From JBNRMW01 sp050309795 (GTDB lineage: Bacteria; Bacillota_I; Bacilli_A; Erysipelotrichales; Erysipelotrichaceae), in NCBI GenBank assembly GCA_050309795.1, contig JBNRMW010000016.1, forward strand, positions 226,839 through 290,838: 64,000 nucleotides of DNA. Reading direction: 5' to 3'. Positions within the stretch are counted from its first letter, which is position 1. Each line of letters opens with the position of its first letter. Under the pieces are notes generated by a model, which made no database searches, had not been told where the DNA came from, and saw only the letters and a list, made by a program, of their open reading frames with translations. The position numbers and the translations under genes were made by a program. Of the stretch, positions 8,355 to 17,720 are shown one piece after another.

Positions 8355-9778
8355 TATTTTACCTCCACTATTTTCATCATATTTGTTGTGCCGGTTCCGG
8401 TTGGATAACCAGCCGTAACAATGACATACGAGCCCGGTTTAATATGGAAACGCTTCGCCACCGCACTGGCTAATTCGTCGTCATTATACATATCGTTTTG
8501 AACTTCAGAGTAAATCGGAAATACTCCCCAATTACAGGCTAAAGAAGTCACGACTTCTCGCGAAAAAGTCACCGCAAAAATAGGTACTGCCGGACGATAC
8601 TTGGCGATTCGACGCGCCGTTGAACCCGAAGAGGTAAAAGCAACAATGGCTTCGACTTTATCAATGTTTAACGCCGATTCGGACACTGCCATGCCGATTG
8701 AATCTTGAATCGTTCGATGAGAAGTGAGAATACTTTTTCGTAAATTTTCTCGATATTCAATGATTTTTTCGACCTCTGTAGCAATGGTTGCCATGGTTTC
8801 TACCGCTTGTTCAGGGTAGGCACCAACTGCTGTCTCTCCGGATAACATGATCGCATCCGTTCCATCTAAGATGGCATTAGCTACATCTGAAGCTTCTGCT
8901 CGGGTCGGGGTTGGATTGGACATCATCGATTCCAACATATGCGTTGCGGTAATGACCGGTTTTCCCCAACCATTTGCTTTTTCAATCATTTTCTTTTGGT
9001 AAAGTGGAACAAGTTGTGGTTCAACCTCAAGCCCTAAATCCCCACGTGCGACCATAATGCCATCGGCTACTTCTAGAATGTCATCTAAATTATCAAAACC
9101 TTCTTGGTTTTCAATTTTAGCAATAATTTGAGTCTTCCAACCACAATCTTCGGTGATGGCACGTATCGCTAAAATATCTTCTCGACGTCGAGCAAATGAA
9201 ACCGCAATATAATCCACCTTCATTTTACAAGCGAAACGAATATCTTGTTCATCGACTTCTGAAACAAAAGGCATCGACAACTTAACGCCAGGAACGATGC
9301 AACCTTTTCGGGTTTTAATGACTCCAAAATTAGCGACTTCACACAAAATTTCGCCTTGTCCATTGTTTTCTAAAATATTTAATCGAATCTTCCCATCATC
9401 AACTAAAATATAATCGCCAGCTTTAACATCATCAAAGAATTCTTTGTTATTGACACTAAAGCGTTCGTTATTACCAACCACTCGCTGACGAACAATGCGC
9501 ACACGATCACCCGTCACAAAGTTGACGTTATCATTTTCCATTTCATCGACGCGAATTTCTGGACCTTTCGTATCCATCATAATGGCTAAGGGATACCCTT
9601 TTTCCATTCCAACTTGACGGACTAAAGCCATTCGTCGTTCGTGATTTTCGTATACATCATGGGAAAAATTGAATCGCACAATATTCATCCCTTTAGCAGC
9701 TAAGCTATGGAGCATATCGTAGCTATCCGTGGCTGGACCAATGGTACAAACAATTTTCGTTTTATGATTTATTTTCAA
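8354..9778 (-). CDS. pyk: Pyruvate kinase
   Basis: Final glycolytic step: phosphoenolpyruvate plus ADP to pyruvate plus ATP. 474 aa, the short form without the extra C-terminal PEP-utilising-like domain found in Bacillus. Motifs: KIVCTIGPATDS and NIVRFNFSHD at the start, MMDTKGPEIRV, the B-domain beta-barrel (about residues 70-170), the signature AKIENQEGFDN through DGIMVARGDLGLEV, and the TRAEASDVANAILDGTDAIMLSGETAVG segment. It follows pfkA by one base and shares a base with the glucokinase start. Product feeds NifJ encoded at the other end of the window. Confidence 0.97.
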   Translation of the reverse strand: MKINHKTKIVCTIGPATDSYDMLHSLAAKGMNIVRFNFSHDVYENHERRMALVRQVGMEKGYPLAIMMDTKGPEIRVDEMENDNVNFVTGDRVRIVRQRVVGNNERFSVNNKEFFDDVKAGDYILVDDGKIRLNILENNGQGEILCEVANFGVIKTRKGCIVPGVKLSMPFVSEVDEQDIRFACKMKVDYIAVSFARRREDILAIRAITEDCGWKTQIIAKIENQEGFDNLDDILEVADGIMVARGDLGLEVEPQLVPLYQKKMIEKANGWGKPVITATHMLESMMSNPTPTRAEASDVANAILDGTDAIMLSGETAVGAYPEQAVETMATIATEVEKIIEYRENLRKSILTSHRTIQDSIGMAVSESALNIDKVEAIVAFTSSGSTARRIAKYRPAVPIFAVTFSREVVTSLACNWGVFPIYSEVQNDMYNDDELASAVAKRFHIKPGSYVIVTAGYPTGTGTTNMMKIVEVK

Positions 9779-9779
9779 T

Positions 9780-10739
9780 TTAAATCAACCTTTCCAATAA
9801 TTTGAATAAAGGTTCTCGGCTGGCGGGTTCCATACTCACCGCTTCGGTTATGTCGAGTGCTTCAAGTTTATTATCAATTGTATTAACACAGAGCCCCCCT
9901 TTTCCTTCCGCAATTAATTGAACCGCATAATCCCCCATCCGTGAAGCCAACATCCGATCGGTTGCTGTTGGTGCTCCACCCCGTTGGATATGTCCAAGAA
10001 CAGTGGCTCGTCCCGAAAATCCGGTACGTGAACTAATCGCTTTCGCCAATTCATTAACATCTGTAATTTTTTCTGAAATAATGACAATCGCGTGATGCTT
10101 TTTCTTAACATTTTCAATTTCATTAAGACGGATAATGGTTTCATCCAAATCGAATCCTGTTTCTTTGGTAATGACCATTTCTGCTCCTGAGGTAATTCCC
10201 GACCAAATGGCTAAATCACCACAATGGTTGCCCATAACTTCCACAACAAAACAGCGGTGATGGGAACTAGAGGTATCGCGTAGCTTGGCTATGTTTTCAA
10301 CAATCGTCATCAACGCAGTATCAAATCCAATGGAAAAATCCGTTGACACAACATCGTTGTCAATGGTTCCTGGAATAGAAATACAATTAATCCCTAAATC
10401 CGTTAAAGCTTTCGCCCCTTTATAGGTTCCATCTCCACCAATACAAACCAAAGCTTCAATACCTTTATATTTTAAAATCTTCACGGCATGTTTTTGAACG
10501 TCAAGATTTTTAAATTCTTCTGAGCGTGCAGAACCTAAAATAGTCCCACCACGAATAATAATCTCCGAAACGGAGGAACGATTCATTAAACTCATGTCGT
10601 TATGAATCAATCCTCGATATCCATCACGGATTCCGTAGACTTCCCATCCGCGATAGAGTGCTGAACGTACGACTGATCGGATGGCTGCGTTCATACCAGG
10701 GGCGTCGCCTCCTGAAGTTAATACTCCAATTTTTTTCAT
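9780..10739 (-). CDS. pfkA: ATP-dependent 6-phosphofructokinase
   Basis: Phosphorylates fructose 6-phosphate with ATP. 319 aa, the normal bacterial PfkA length. Motifs: GVLTSGGDAPGMNAAIR, the GGDGTYKGA phosphate loop, the catalytic PGTIDNDV with the Asp base, VVEVMGNHCGDLA, and the substrate region HIQRGGAPTATDRMLASRMG near the C-terminus. First gene of the glycolytic operon; ribosome site GAGAGG seven bases upstream. A possible extended -10 promoter lies just upstream. Confidence 0.97.
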   Translation of the reverse strand: MKKIGVLTSGGDAPGMNAAIRSVVRSALYRGWEVYGIRDGYRGLIHNDMSLMNRSSVSEIIIRGGTILGSARSEEFKNLDVQKHAVKILKYKGIEALVCIGGDGTYKGAKALTDLGINCISIPGTIDNDVVSTDFSIGFDTALMTIVENIAKLRDTSSSHHRCFVVEVMGNHCGDLAIWSGITSGAEMVITKETGFDLDETIIRLNEIENVKKKHHAIVIISEKITDVNELAKAISSRTGFSGRATVLGHIQRGGAPTATDRMLASRMGDYAVQLIAEGKGGLCVNTIDNKLEALDITEAVSMEPASREPLFKLLERLI

Positions 10740-10761
10740 TTTTTCCTCTCCCTTATCTTCT

Positions 10762-10770
10762 ATTCTATCA
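10762..10770 (-). promoter_or_regulatory. Possible extended -10 promoter of pfkA
   Basis: TGATAGAAT on the minus strand (TG plus TAGAAT) in the 49-base gap between dnaI and pfkA. No convincing -35 box. Other genes in this window use TGnTATAAT, so this is plausible but weak. Confidence 0.35.
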
Positions 10771-10788
10771 TGAAGTAAGGACTCTCTC

Positions 10789-11688
10789 TTAGCGAATTCT
10801 CTGCGATTTTCGATCTAATAACAACGGCTTGGCCAAAAATTGAATACGGTCTAAAATACGTTTGGCGTTAATTTCATCAATATTCGTTTGACTTCGAGTG
10901 TAGTAGTACAGTAATTGGTCCAGAGCTAAATTTGTTGTAAAGTGGGTCGCAGCATTGGTGTTCATTCGGGCATCTAATATTTCGATTAAAATCCGTAACG
11001 ACCAATCGGTAACAACCTCCGCTCCAATATCATCAATCACAAGAATATCAACGGATTTCGTGACATCAAGTAAATGGGTAAACCGATCATGATCTCCAAA
11101 AGAATTTTTTAAATCTTGTAAAAAGCGTACCATATTAATAAAACCAACGCGTTGTCTTTGTCGGGCTAAATCATTAATCATTGCTGCCATTAAATAGGTT
11201 TTTCCACTCCCGACGCCACCGTAGAGATAGAAACCATGACTATCGGGTTTTTGAAGATAGGTATTTAATTTCGTTAAAACAATCATGAACTGGGCATCTT
11301 CATAATCGACCACCAAGTCTTTTAAACTGGTCATACGCATACTTTCAGGCAAGTGGTTTATCGCAATATGACGTTGATATTGGGTGGAGTCCTCAAGAAT
11401 TTGTTGTTCTTCTGTTTTGACGTATTGAAAAAAGAAATCATCTTCATAAAATAATTGATAGCGATAGCCCTCAACTTGTAAAGAAGCCACACTTGGGTCA
11501 TTATCTAAAAACAAAAGCCAGCGATCGAAAAAGGGAAAATGGGTTTCTAACACATCGACATCCAAAGCGTTGCGTGACAAAAACGACAGGACGCGGGGAT
11601 CTTGTTGTAACTCTTTCATTCGTAAAGAACGGTACTGGCGAGCTTGAGGATTGTCTGGGGCTGGTTGAAGGTCATAGATTTTCATCAT
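10789..11688 (-). CDS. dnaI: Primosomal protein DnaI (helicase loader), no zinc site
   Basis: AAA+ ATPase that loads the replicative helicase together with DnaB/DnaD. 299 aa. The C-terminal AAA+ domain has Walker A GGVGSGKTYL (about residue 145), Walker B DILVIDDIGAE, and sensor THFTTNLAL. The N-terminal domain of Bacillus DnaI binds zinc through Cys residues; this protein has no cysteine at all, so that site is lost. AAGGAG lies 10 bases before the first ATG. The start overlaps the end of dnaB by 17 bases, the standard dnaB-dnaI pairing of Bacilli. Confidence 0.93.
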   Translation of the reverse strand: MMKIYDLQPAPDNPQARQYRSLRMKELQQDPRVLSFLSRNALDVDVLETHFPFFDRWLLFLDNDPSVASLQVEGYRYQLFYEDDFFFQYVKTEEQQILEDSTQYQRHIAINHLPESMRMTSLKDLVVDYEDAQFMIVLTKLNTYLQKPDSHGFYLYGGVGSGKTYLMAAMINDLARQRQRVGFINMVRFLQDLKNSFGDHDRFTHLLDVTKSVDILVIDDIGAEVVTDWSLRILIEILDARMNTNAATHFTTNLALDQLLYYYTRSQTNIDEINAKRILDRIQFLAKPLLLDRKSQRIR

Positions 11689-12826
11689 CTGGGTAAAACT
11701 CCTTTAAAGCGGCTTTAATTTCGTCCATTGTTTGGCGAGTTGGTACATCCTTTTGGTAACCGACATCTTTGATGACTTTCTGTGGGGATTTACCGGCCGG
11801 TTTTGTTTCTTGTAATTGCCGTAAATACTGTAGCGCTTCACTACTTGTTTTTACTTTACCGCGAACCCATGAAGAGGCGATTTTTTCGATATAACGCTTG
11901 GATAATTGACCTTTTGATTGATCAAGTACGTAGTCAAAGAGCACATTAATTAAATCGTCCTCAAATTGGTATTTTTTTCTTAAAAGACCAATTAAATTCA
12001 GGTCCGCTTCATTCAATGGAAGGTTTGGTTGTTTCGTTTGTAGAAATTGTTCAGAAGCGAGCTCATAAGGATTATCAATCGCATCGCTAACCACAACTAA
12101 TTGTTGTTCCATTAAATTTCTAAAGGTTGTTTGATTGAATTGTCGTTGATCATCTACACTCCGTGCAATTAAGCGCTTAAGCTCTAAAATCGTCAGTTGA
12201 TAGCGTTGAGCATAGGTCTCAATCATATTTAAATTTGCTTGGGTCCGTTGGTGCATCGGGAACTGCGTATCCGTTAACTGATCTAATAGTAATGATAAAT
12301 TAAAACCAGAAGTACCCTCTTGTTTTCGAACTTGTTGATAAATGGCTTCGTTATCGTTAGAAAATTGAGCCAATAAATCTTTATCAAAAGGCATACTAAT
12401 ATTTTTTCCTTCAGGACTCTGCTGTTGGGTAACCGCATATTCAAGGGTAATTTGATGCAATAAACTAGCCGGTAGTTTTCCAGCTAAAAGTCGACCATAT
12501 AACAAATGATTAATAAGGTCTCTTGGTTTTAATGGTGCGGTTAATTGTATTATATGCCGTCCTTGATATTCATACGTATCTGTCAAATCAAACTGCTCCA
12601 GCTCAATCCGTGCGCTTTCTACCTGAAAAACATCGACATTCAATAAGGCAGCAAGATCCTCATACGTAAATTGAATTCCAGTTTGGCCCATGTGAATGAA
12701 CATCAAAAAAAGCGATTGGGCAAGCGGCGAAATCAGCGCTGGGTATAAGAGAACCAACGACTGATGTTCTAAGGTACTCAATCCTTCAAAGTATTCTGTT
12801 TTAACATTAATTTTGTTTAAAATCAT
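11672..12826 (-). CDS. dnaB: Replication initiation/membrane attachment protein DnaB (helicase loader)
   Basis: Bacilli-type DnaB, a loader component, not the E. coli helicase. 384 aa. N-terminal winged-helix part (about residues 15-80, FTYEDLAALLNVDVFQVESARIEL) and a C-terminal DnaB/DnaD-like helical region (LNLIGLLRKKYQFEDDLINVLFDYVLDQSKGQL followed by a YIEKIASSWVRGKVKTSSEAL motif). The start overlaps the coaE end by 20 bases; the ribosome site is poor, so translation is likely coupled. Ends in TGA inside the dnaI start region. The nrdR gene often found in this neighbourhood in Bacilli is absent. Confidence 0.9.
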   Translation of the reverse strand: MILNKINVKTEYFEGLSTLEHQSLVLLYPALISPLAQSLFLMFIHMGQTGIQFTYEDLAALLNVDVFQVESARIELEQFDLTDTYEYQGRHIIQLTAPLKPRDLINHLLYGRLLAGKLPASLLHQITLEYAVTQQQSPEGKNISMPFDKDLLAQFSNDNEAIYQQVRKQEGTSGFNLSLLLDQLTDTQFPMHQRTQANLNMIETYAQRYQLTILELKRLIARSVDDQRQFNQTTFRNLMEQQLVVVSDAIDNPYELASEQFLQTKQPNLPLNEADLNLIGLLRKKYQFEDDLINVLFDYVLDQSKGQLSKRYIEKIASSWVRGKVKTSSEALQYLRQLQETKPAGKSPQKVIKDVGYQKDVPTRQTMDEIKAALKEFYPDDENL

Positions 12827-13397
12827 GGAGTATCCGTTCTAACTGTTCATCGATTTTTTTGTGAAGTTGTTCTATGTCTGCGTCATTGCTTATTATAACA
12901 TCAGACATGAATTTTTTCAGTAAGGGTTTCATATGATATTGTTCCCGTTGTTCAATCTCAGCCCAATCCATTTGTCGATATTTTCGAAGTCGATGTAAGC
13001 GGAGTTTATCATTGGTATGGATGAACCAGATTTCGTCAAACGCCCGTTGTTTATTGGTTTCAAAAAGAAGCGGCACTTCAAAAAAAATCAACTCATCTTG
13101 CTCTAATGAAAGATCTTTAATGTATTCATACACACTACGATGGATGAGATCGTTGGCTTGGTTCATTAAATTTTTATCTTTAAAATAGTCTTCTCGTAAT
13201 TTGCGTTTATCCACCACCCCATTTGTTAAAACGGAGGGGGAAAATAAGGTTACCATTTCTTGAATCAATACCGGATCGTGACGATACAAAGAATCAACCA
13301 CCGCATCCGCATTACTCGTTGGAAAGCCTTTGTCTTTTAAATAGTCTAAGACTTGAGATTTACCTGAACCCATCGTTCCCGTTATCGCAATCTTCAT
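12807..13397 (-). CDS. coaE: Dephospho-CoA kinase
   Basis: Last step of CoA synthesis: phosphorylates dephospho-CoA at the ribose 3' hydroxyl. 196 aa, normal length. P-loop GTMGSGKSQVLDYL right at the N-terminus decides the start (MKIAITG); upstream in-frame codons lie within mutM. Later features: NADAVVDSLYR substrate region, FFEVPLLFETN, and the lid-like RLRKYRQMDWAEIEQREQYHM. The ATG overlaps the mutM TGA (ATGA). The pathway gene coaX lies elsewhere in the window. Confidence 0.95.
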   Translation of the reverse strand: MKIAITGTMGSGKSQVLDYLKDKGFPTSNADAVVDSLYRHDPVLIQEMVTLFSPSVLTNGVVDKRKLREDYFKDKNLMNQANDLIHRSVYEYIKDLSLEQDELIFFEVPLLFETNKQRAFDEIWFIHTNDKLRLHRLRKYRQMDWAEIEQREQYHMKPLLKKFMSDVIISNDADIEQLHKKIDEQLERILHDFKQN

Positions 13398-14239
13398 TTT
13401 TTTCGAGCCTTTCGTTGACGTAGTGGTTGACAAACTGGGCAATAAAAACTTGATCGCCCTGCTTGTTTTTGGCGTTTTATACGGTGTCCACAGCATTCAC
13501 AAGGTAGCCCTTGTTTGCCATGAACTCGTAGGGATTGTTGAAACAAACCGGTCACCCCTAATGAAGAAGTATAGGAACGAATCGACGTTCCTCCTTGGTG
13601 TAGCGCCAGGGAAAGAATATGACGGGTGCTTTTTAAAATTACTTCGAACTCTGCTTTTTTTAAGGTATTGCTGGGTTGAAAAGGTGATACTTTCGCATCA
13701 AACAAAATTTCATTCGCATAAATGTTACCAACACCAGCCATCACTTGTTGATCTAACAAAAAATTCTTAATCTCCAAGGAGCGATTTTTAGCCCGTTCAA
13801 AAAGATAACTCGCCTCTAAATGTTCATCAAAGACATCGTATCCGAGCCGATTTAACCCTTGGTGATCGGTTAGCTGTTCGACATAAGCGATGCGACCAAA
13901 TTTGCGGACATCGTGATAAGTCCACACAAAACCATCGTCTAAATAAAATCGGGCATGAGTATGTTTATCGGTGACCCATGGATTTTCAACTTCGGTGACG
14001 AAAAATTTACCTTCCATCCGTAAATGAATGATGAGGTATCCTTGATCTAAATGAACGATAATAAACTTCCCTTTTCGACTTAGGGCGATCACCTGTCGTT
14101 GGGAAACACGATTCAAAAAGTCGCTGAGCTCATTTTCAACGATGGGTTCATAGACTATTTCAATCCCTTCAATGGTTTTATGTAACACGAGTGGACGAAG
14201 GGTATCAATGACGGTTTGTACTTCAGGTAGTTCCGGCAT
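13394..14239 (-). CDS. mutM: Formamidopyrimidine-DNA glycosylase
   Basis: Removes 8-oxoguanine and formamidopyrimidines from DNA and nicks abasic sites. 281 aa. The N-terminal MPELPEVQTV provides the catalytic Pro2 and Glu3; the H2TH segment is at FLLDQQVMAGVGNIYANEILF; the C-terminal zinc finger (CECCGHRIKRQKQAGRSSFYCPVC) has all four Cys, with the reading-head Arg close by. Ribosome site GAGG lies about nine bases upstream, inside the 2-base gap after polA. polA-mutM-coaE is the usual Bacilli order. Confidence 0.97.
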   Translation of the reverse strand: MPELPEVQTVIDTLRPLVLHKTIEGIEIVYEPIVENELSDFLNRVSQRQVIALSRKGKFIIVHLDQGYLIIHLRMEGKFFVTEVENPWVTDKHTHARFYLDDGFVWTYHDVRKFGRIAYVEQLTDHQGLNRLGYDVFDEHLEASYLFERAKNRSLEIKNFLLDQQVMAGVGNIYANEILFDAKVSPFQPSNTLKKAEFEVILKSTRHILSLALHQGGTSIRSYTSSLGVTGLFQQSLRVHGKQGLPCECCGHRIKRQKQAGRSSFYCPVCQPLRQRKARKK

Positions 14240-14241
14240 GA

Positions 14242-16788
14242 TTAAACCTCGTATAGGTTTGGACCAAGCTGGGCATCGACCTCGAGATCAACCTTGAGCG
14301 AGGCGACATTCTTCATTGCCTGGACTACTAAATCTACCACTTCTTCGACTTCTTGGTCGTGGACTTGGATAATGACTTCGTCATGAATTTGTAAAATTAA
14401 TTTGGATTTAAAACGTTTCTTTGTTAGTTGGTCACTAATTTTGATCATGGCAATTTTCATTAAATCCGCGGCGGAGCCTTGGATTGGAGCATTCATGGCG
14501 GCCCGAGCTGCCGCTTGTTTACGGGCATAGTTCTTCGCATTAATTTCTGGCAAATAGCGACGGCGATTAAACAGCGTCTTAACATAACCATGTTCTTCAC
14601 AGAAGCTGACAATATCTTCCATATACGTGCGAACCCCGCTAAAAGTATCTAAGTACTTCTCAATAAAAGCTTTGGCTTCTTTTGGACTCGTATGAATCTG
14701 TTGAGCAAGACCAAAATCGCTAATACCATAAATAATCCCGAAATTAACCGCTTTGGCTTTACGACGCATGTCGCTGGTTACTTCATGTGCTTCAATATCG
14801 AAGAGTTGAACAGCCGTTTCGTTGTGGATATCGTGTTTCTCATTAAAGGATTCAATCATATGTTCTTCATTGGCTAAATGGGCTAAAACCCGTAATTCTA
14901 TTTGAGAATAGTCCACGGATAACAACTGATATCCTTCGGGAGCAATGAATGCTTTACGGATTTCTTTAGCTAATTCGTCGCGAATGCTGATGTTTTGAAG
15001 ATTCGGCTCTAACGAGGATAAACGACCCGTCGCAGCAGTTGTTTGATTAAAGGTACTATGGATTTTTTCGTCGGTATGGACAAAGCGTTGTAAGCCGGAA
15101 GCATACGTGCCGTGAAATTTAGTTAATTTACGGTAATATAATACATCCTCTATGATTGGATGTTTATCTTGCAGAGCTTCCAAGACATCGACGGCTGTCG
15201 ATCGTTTCCGATTCGCCGGTAAACCTAATTCATCAAATAAAACTTCACTTAATTGCTTAGGTGAGTTGATATTAAATTCATGACCTACTTGCTGGTAGAT
15301 TTTTTGAGTCAATTCTTCTATTTTTTCGTAAGTAGAATCTGCTAATTCAACTAAGATGGAACGATCAATGGTTACCCCTTCGCGTTCCATTTCTACCAAA
15401 ACTTCGACTAATGGAAGTTCAATTTCTTCGTATAGCGACGTGAGTTCGAGTTGTTGAGCCTGTGTTTTTAAACTTTCAAATAAAGGAAGACTACCTTTTA
15501 AAAGGTGAATCGCTTGATCATGGGGTTTATCCGAAGTATTCCACAAATCATAAGCATCTTTAAATTTATCAAGAGTGGTGATATTCGAATCGACTAAATA
15601 GGCCAAAACTAAGAGATCATCGACAAAACCATCAACATCCATGCCCAATTTTAACAAGCCATGTAAGGTTTCTTTGCCCAAAATGAAGCGTTTAGCATAA
15701 TTACCTTCGATTAATTGTTTAAAATTAAAATCAGTTTTCGCTTCATCTTCAAACAAATAAGCCACTCTACCACTGGAATCGGCCAAATAATAACCTGCAA
15801 TTTCTGCATGATAACCCATCCCCTTTTGAACATCAGCCATGAGCACAACATCGTCTTGTAGCCAGTCTTGGCCAAATAAATCTAAGCGGTAATAGCTCGC
15901 ATTATCGACGTCTTGGGCGTTGAATAAATCAACGGCTTGTTCAATGCGCCGTAATAGGGAGTTCATGTCATATTTACGATAAAAACGCGCTAATAATTGG
16001 GGATCATACGTATTTTCTAAATCTTCCATCGCTAAATCAAACTCAACATCTTGATGAATGGTGGCTAATTCTTTTGAGAAATACGCTAATTCTTTATTTT
16101 CAATGATGCGTTCTTGAAGTTTGCCTTTTAACTGGTCGGTATGTTCGTATAGATTATCTAAATTATCATATTCAGCGAGCAGTTTCTGAGCGGTTTTTTC
16201 ACCAACACCGGGAACCCCTGGTATATTGTCCGAAGGATCGCCCATTAAGCCCTTAAGGTCAGAAACTTGATCTGGTCGTAATTGAAATTGTTCTTGTAGG
16301 GTCTTTACATCGATTTCATCCATTTCGGTAATCCCTTTTTTCATTAACAAGACGGTTGTTTTGTCATTAATTAATTGCAACAAATCACGGTCTGAAGTTA
16401 AGATTACTTTTTTAACTTCTGGATGTTTTTTGACCATGGAACCGATTAAATCATCGGCTTCATAGCCTTCCTTTTCAAAATGAGCCATGGGAATCGCATC
16501 AAGAAATTCCCGCACGAGAGGAAATTGAGAAATCAATTCTTCCGGCAAGGCCTTTCGGGTCCCTTTATATTCTTTATACATTTCATGGCGATAGGTTTTC
16601 GCTCCCGTATCAAATGCGACCAGCGTATAATCCGGATTAATTAATTCTATTGCTTTAAATAGCATATTTGAAAAGCCAAAGACCGCATTGGTTGGTTGGC
16701 CTGTTTTTGAGGTCATTGCTTGGCGCATGGTTGCATAAAAGGCACGAAAAACCATGGAATTACCATCAATTAATAATAATGTTTTCAT
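14242..16788 (-). CDS. polA: DNA polymerase I
   Basis: 848 aa repair and Okazaki-processing polymerase. N-terminal 5' nuclease (about residues 1-290: LLIDGNSMVFRAFYA, LTSDRDLLQL, GVPGVGEKTAQKLL); a middle 3'-5' exonuclease-like domain without the catalytic Asp/Glu residues (as in Bacillus and Taq enzymes, therefore no proofreading); C-terminal polymerase domain with YSQIELRVLAHL, the O-helix RRKAKAVNFGIIYG and QIHDEVIIQV. It is 11 bases after the lipoprotein gene and 2 bases before mutM. Confidence 0.97.
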   Translation of the reverse strand: MKTLLLIDGNSMVFRAFYATMRQAMTSKTGQPTNAVFGFSNMLFKAIELINPDYTLVAFDTGAKTYRHEMYKEYKGTRKALPEELISQFPLVREFLDAIPMAHFEKEGYEADDLIGSMVKKHPEVKKVILTSDRDLLQLINDKTTVLLMKKGITEMDEIDVKTLQEQFQLRPDQVSDLKGLMGDPSDNIPGVPGVGEKTAQKLLAEYDNLDNLYEHTDQLKGKLQERIIENKELAYFSKELATIHQDVEFDLAMEDLENTYDPQLLARFYRKYDMNSLLRRIEQAVDLFNAQDVDNASYYRLDLFGQDWLQDDVVLMADVQKGMGYHAEIAGYYLADSSGRVAYLFEDEAKTDFNFKQLIEGNYAKRFILGKETLHGLLKLGMDVDGFVDDLLVLAYLVDSNITTLDKFKDAYDLWNTSDKPHDQAIHLLKGSLPLFESLKTQAQQLELTSLYEEIELPLVEVLVEMEREGVTIDRSILVELADSTYEKIEELTQKIYQQVGHEFNINSPKQLSEVLFDELGLPANRKRSTAVDVLEALQDKHPIIEDVLYYRKLTKFHGTYASGLQRFVHTDEKIHSTFNQTTAATGRLSSLEPNLQNISIRDELAKEIRKAFIAPEGYQLLSVDYSQIELRVLAHLANEEHMIESFNEKHDIHNETAVQLFDIEAHEVTSDMRRKAKAVNFGIIYGISDFGLAQQIHTSPKEAKAFIEKYLDTFSGVRTYMEDIVSFCEEHGYVKTLFNRRRYLPEINAKNYARKQAAARAAMNAPIQGSAADLMKIAMIKISDQLTKKRFKSKLILQIHDEVIIQVHDQEVEEVVDLVVQAMKNVASLKVDLEVDAQLGPNLYEV

Positions 16789-16799
16789 ATCAAACTCCT

Positions 16800-17720
16800 T
16801 TATTTTTGTAATGCTTCTAAGAGGACTAAATTATTAGTCATAATAGAAATGTAGTTTTCATTGTTAAGTTTTTGTTGACTATTCAACGCAAACATGGACG
16901 ATAAATAAATTGGCGTTAACCCAACTTCTTGGATTAAATAATCTTGTAAATTCATTAAATCGTCATCTTCATAAAATTCATAAATAAGGAAATGAACATT
17001 ATTCGCTATTAATTCATCAACAATAATTTCTAACTGTTGTTTGTTTGGTAAAACACCATATCGTGAGATGATGATTGGAAATACATCGATACCATATGTA
17101 TGATTCCAAACATTGAAAGCACTGGAAACTGCCGCAAATTTGATATCGGATGAAAGCTCTAATTCACTGAAACGGGCATCGAGATTTAATAAGTCTATTT
17201 CTAAGTTTCTGAATCGTTGAGTATAAAGAGCCGCATTTGCTGCATCGTTTTCAATCAACCAATCCAATATTGTTCGAGCCATCGAGGTCATCATTTTCAT
17301 ATCCATCCAATGAACAGGCTCAACAGTATACTTATTGGTCAAAAAATCATTTAAAGGTTCATAATAATCTTGACTTTCTGAAGCCGTCACCTGTTTTTTA
17401 TACGGAAAGGAGCGAGATGTGGCGGATAAATCGATGATTTGTTTAGAAACGCGCGCTAATTGAGATCGAGATGTCCGAAAATATGGTTCTAATTGTTGAG
17501 CAAAGAAAATGACATCAATGGACTGCTCAAGGACGGCTTCATCCAAAGTGGCTCGTCCGAAAAAATCACCCTTTGCTAAGGAACAATGATTCGCTTCAAC
17601 ATCGGCTAAATGCTTTACAAGCCATTCCACAGGATAGGATGTGGTGCAAATGGTCATTTTACGATCATCACAGGCGGTTAATAAGGACAAAAGAATCATT
17701 AATGTAAGAATCTTTTTCAT
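16800..17720 (-). CDS. ZnuA/TroA-like lipoprotein with degenerate metal site
   Basis: 306 aa lipoprotein (signal MKKILTLMILLSLLTAC, Cys17) that resembles cluster A-I metal-binding receptors of zinc/manganese ABC importers: long backbone helix around residues 160-200, and family-like segments EPVHWMDMKMM, VSSAFNVWNHTYG and NNVHFLIYEFYED. Of the usual four ligands only the first of these keeps its His; the AFGYL-type His is Ser, and no GxHxYEP-type site is present. No permease or ATPase is adjacent; it sits between mreD and polA, overlapping mreD by four bases. It may have lost metal transport and act in the envelope instead; this is inference. Confidence 0.72.
   Translation of the reverse strand: MKKILTLMILLSLLTACDDRKMTICTTSYPVEWLVKHLADVEANHCSLAKGDFFGRATLDEAVLEQSIDVIFFAQQLEPYFRTSRSQLARVSKQIIDLSATSRSFPYKKQVTASESQDYYEPLNDFLTNKYTVEPVHWMDMKMMTSMARTILDWLIENDAANAALYTQRFRNLEIDLLNLDARFSELELSSDIKFAAVSSAFNVWNHTYGIDVFPIIISRYGVLPNKQQLEIIVDELIANNVHFLIYEFYEDDDLMNLQDYLIQEVGLTPIYLSSMFALNSQQKLNNENYISIMTNNLVLLEALQK

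Noticed and set aside
13423..13770. 115-codon plus-strand frame opposite mutM
   Set aside because: It is antisense to a well-supported gene, has no ribosome site and no recognisable product.
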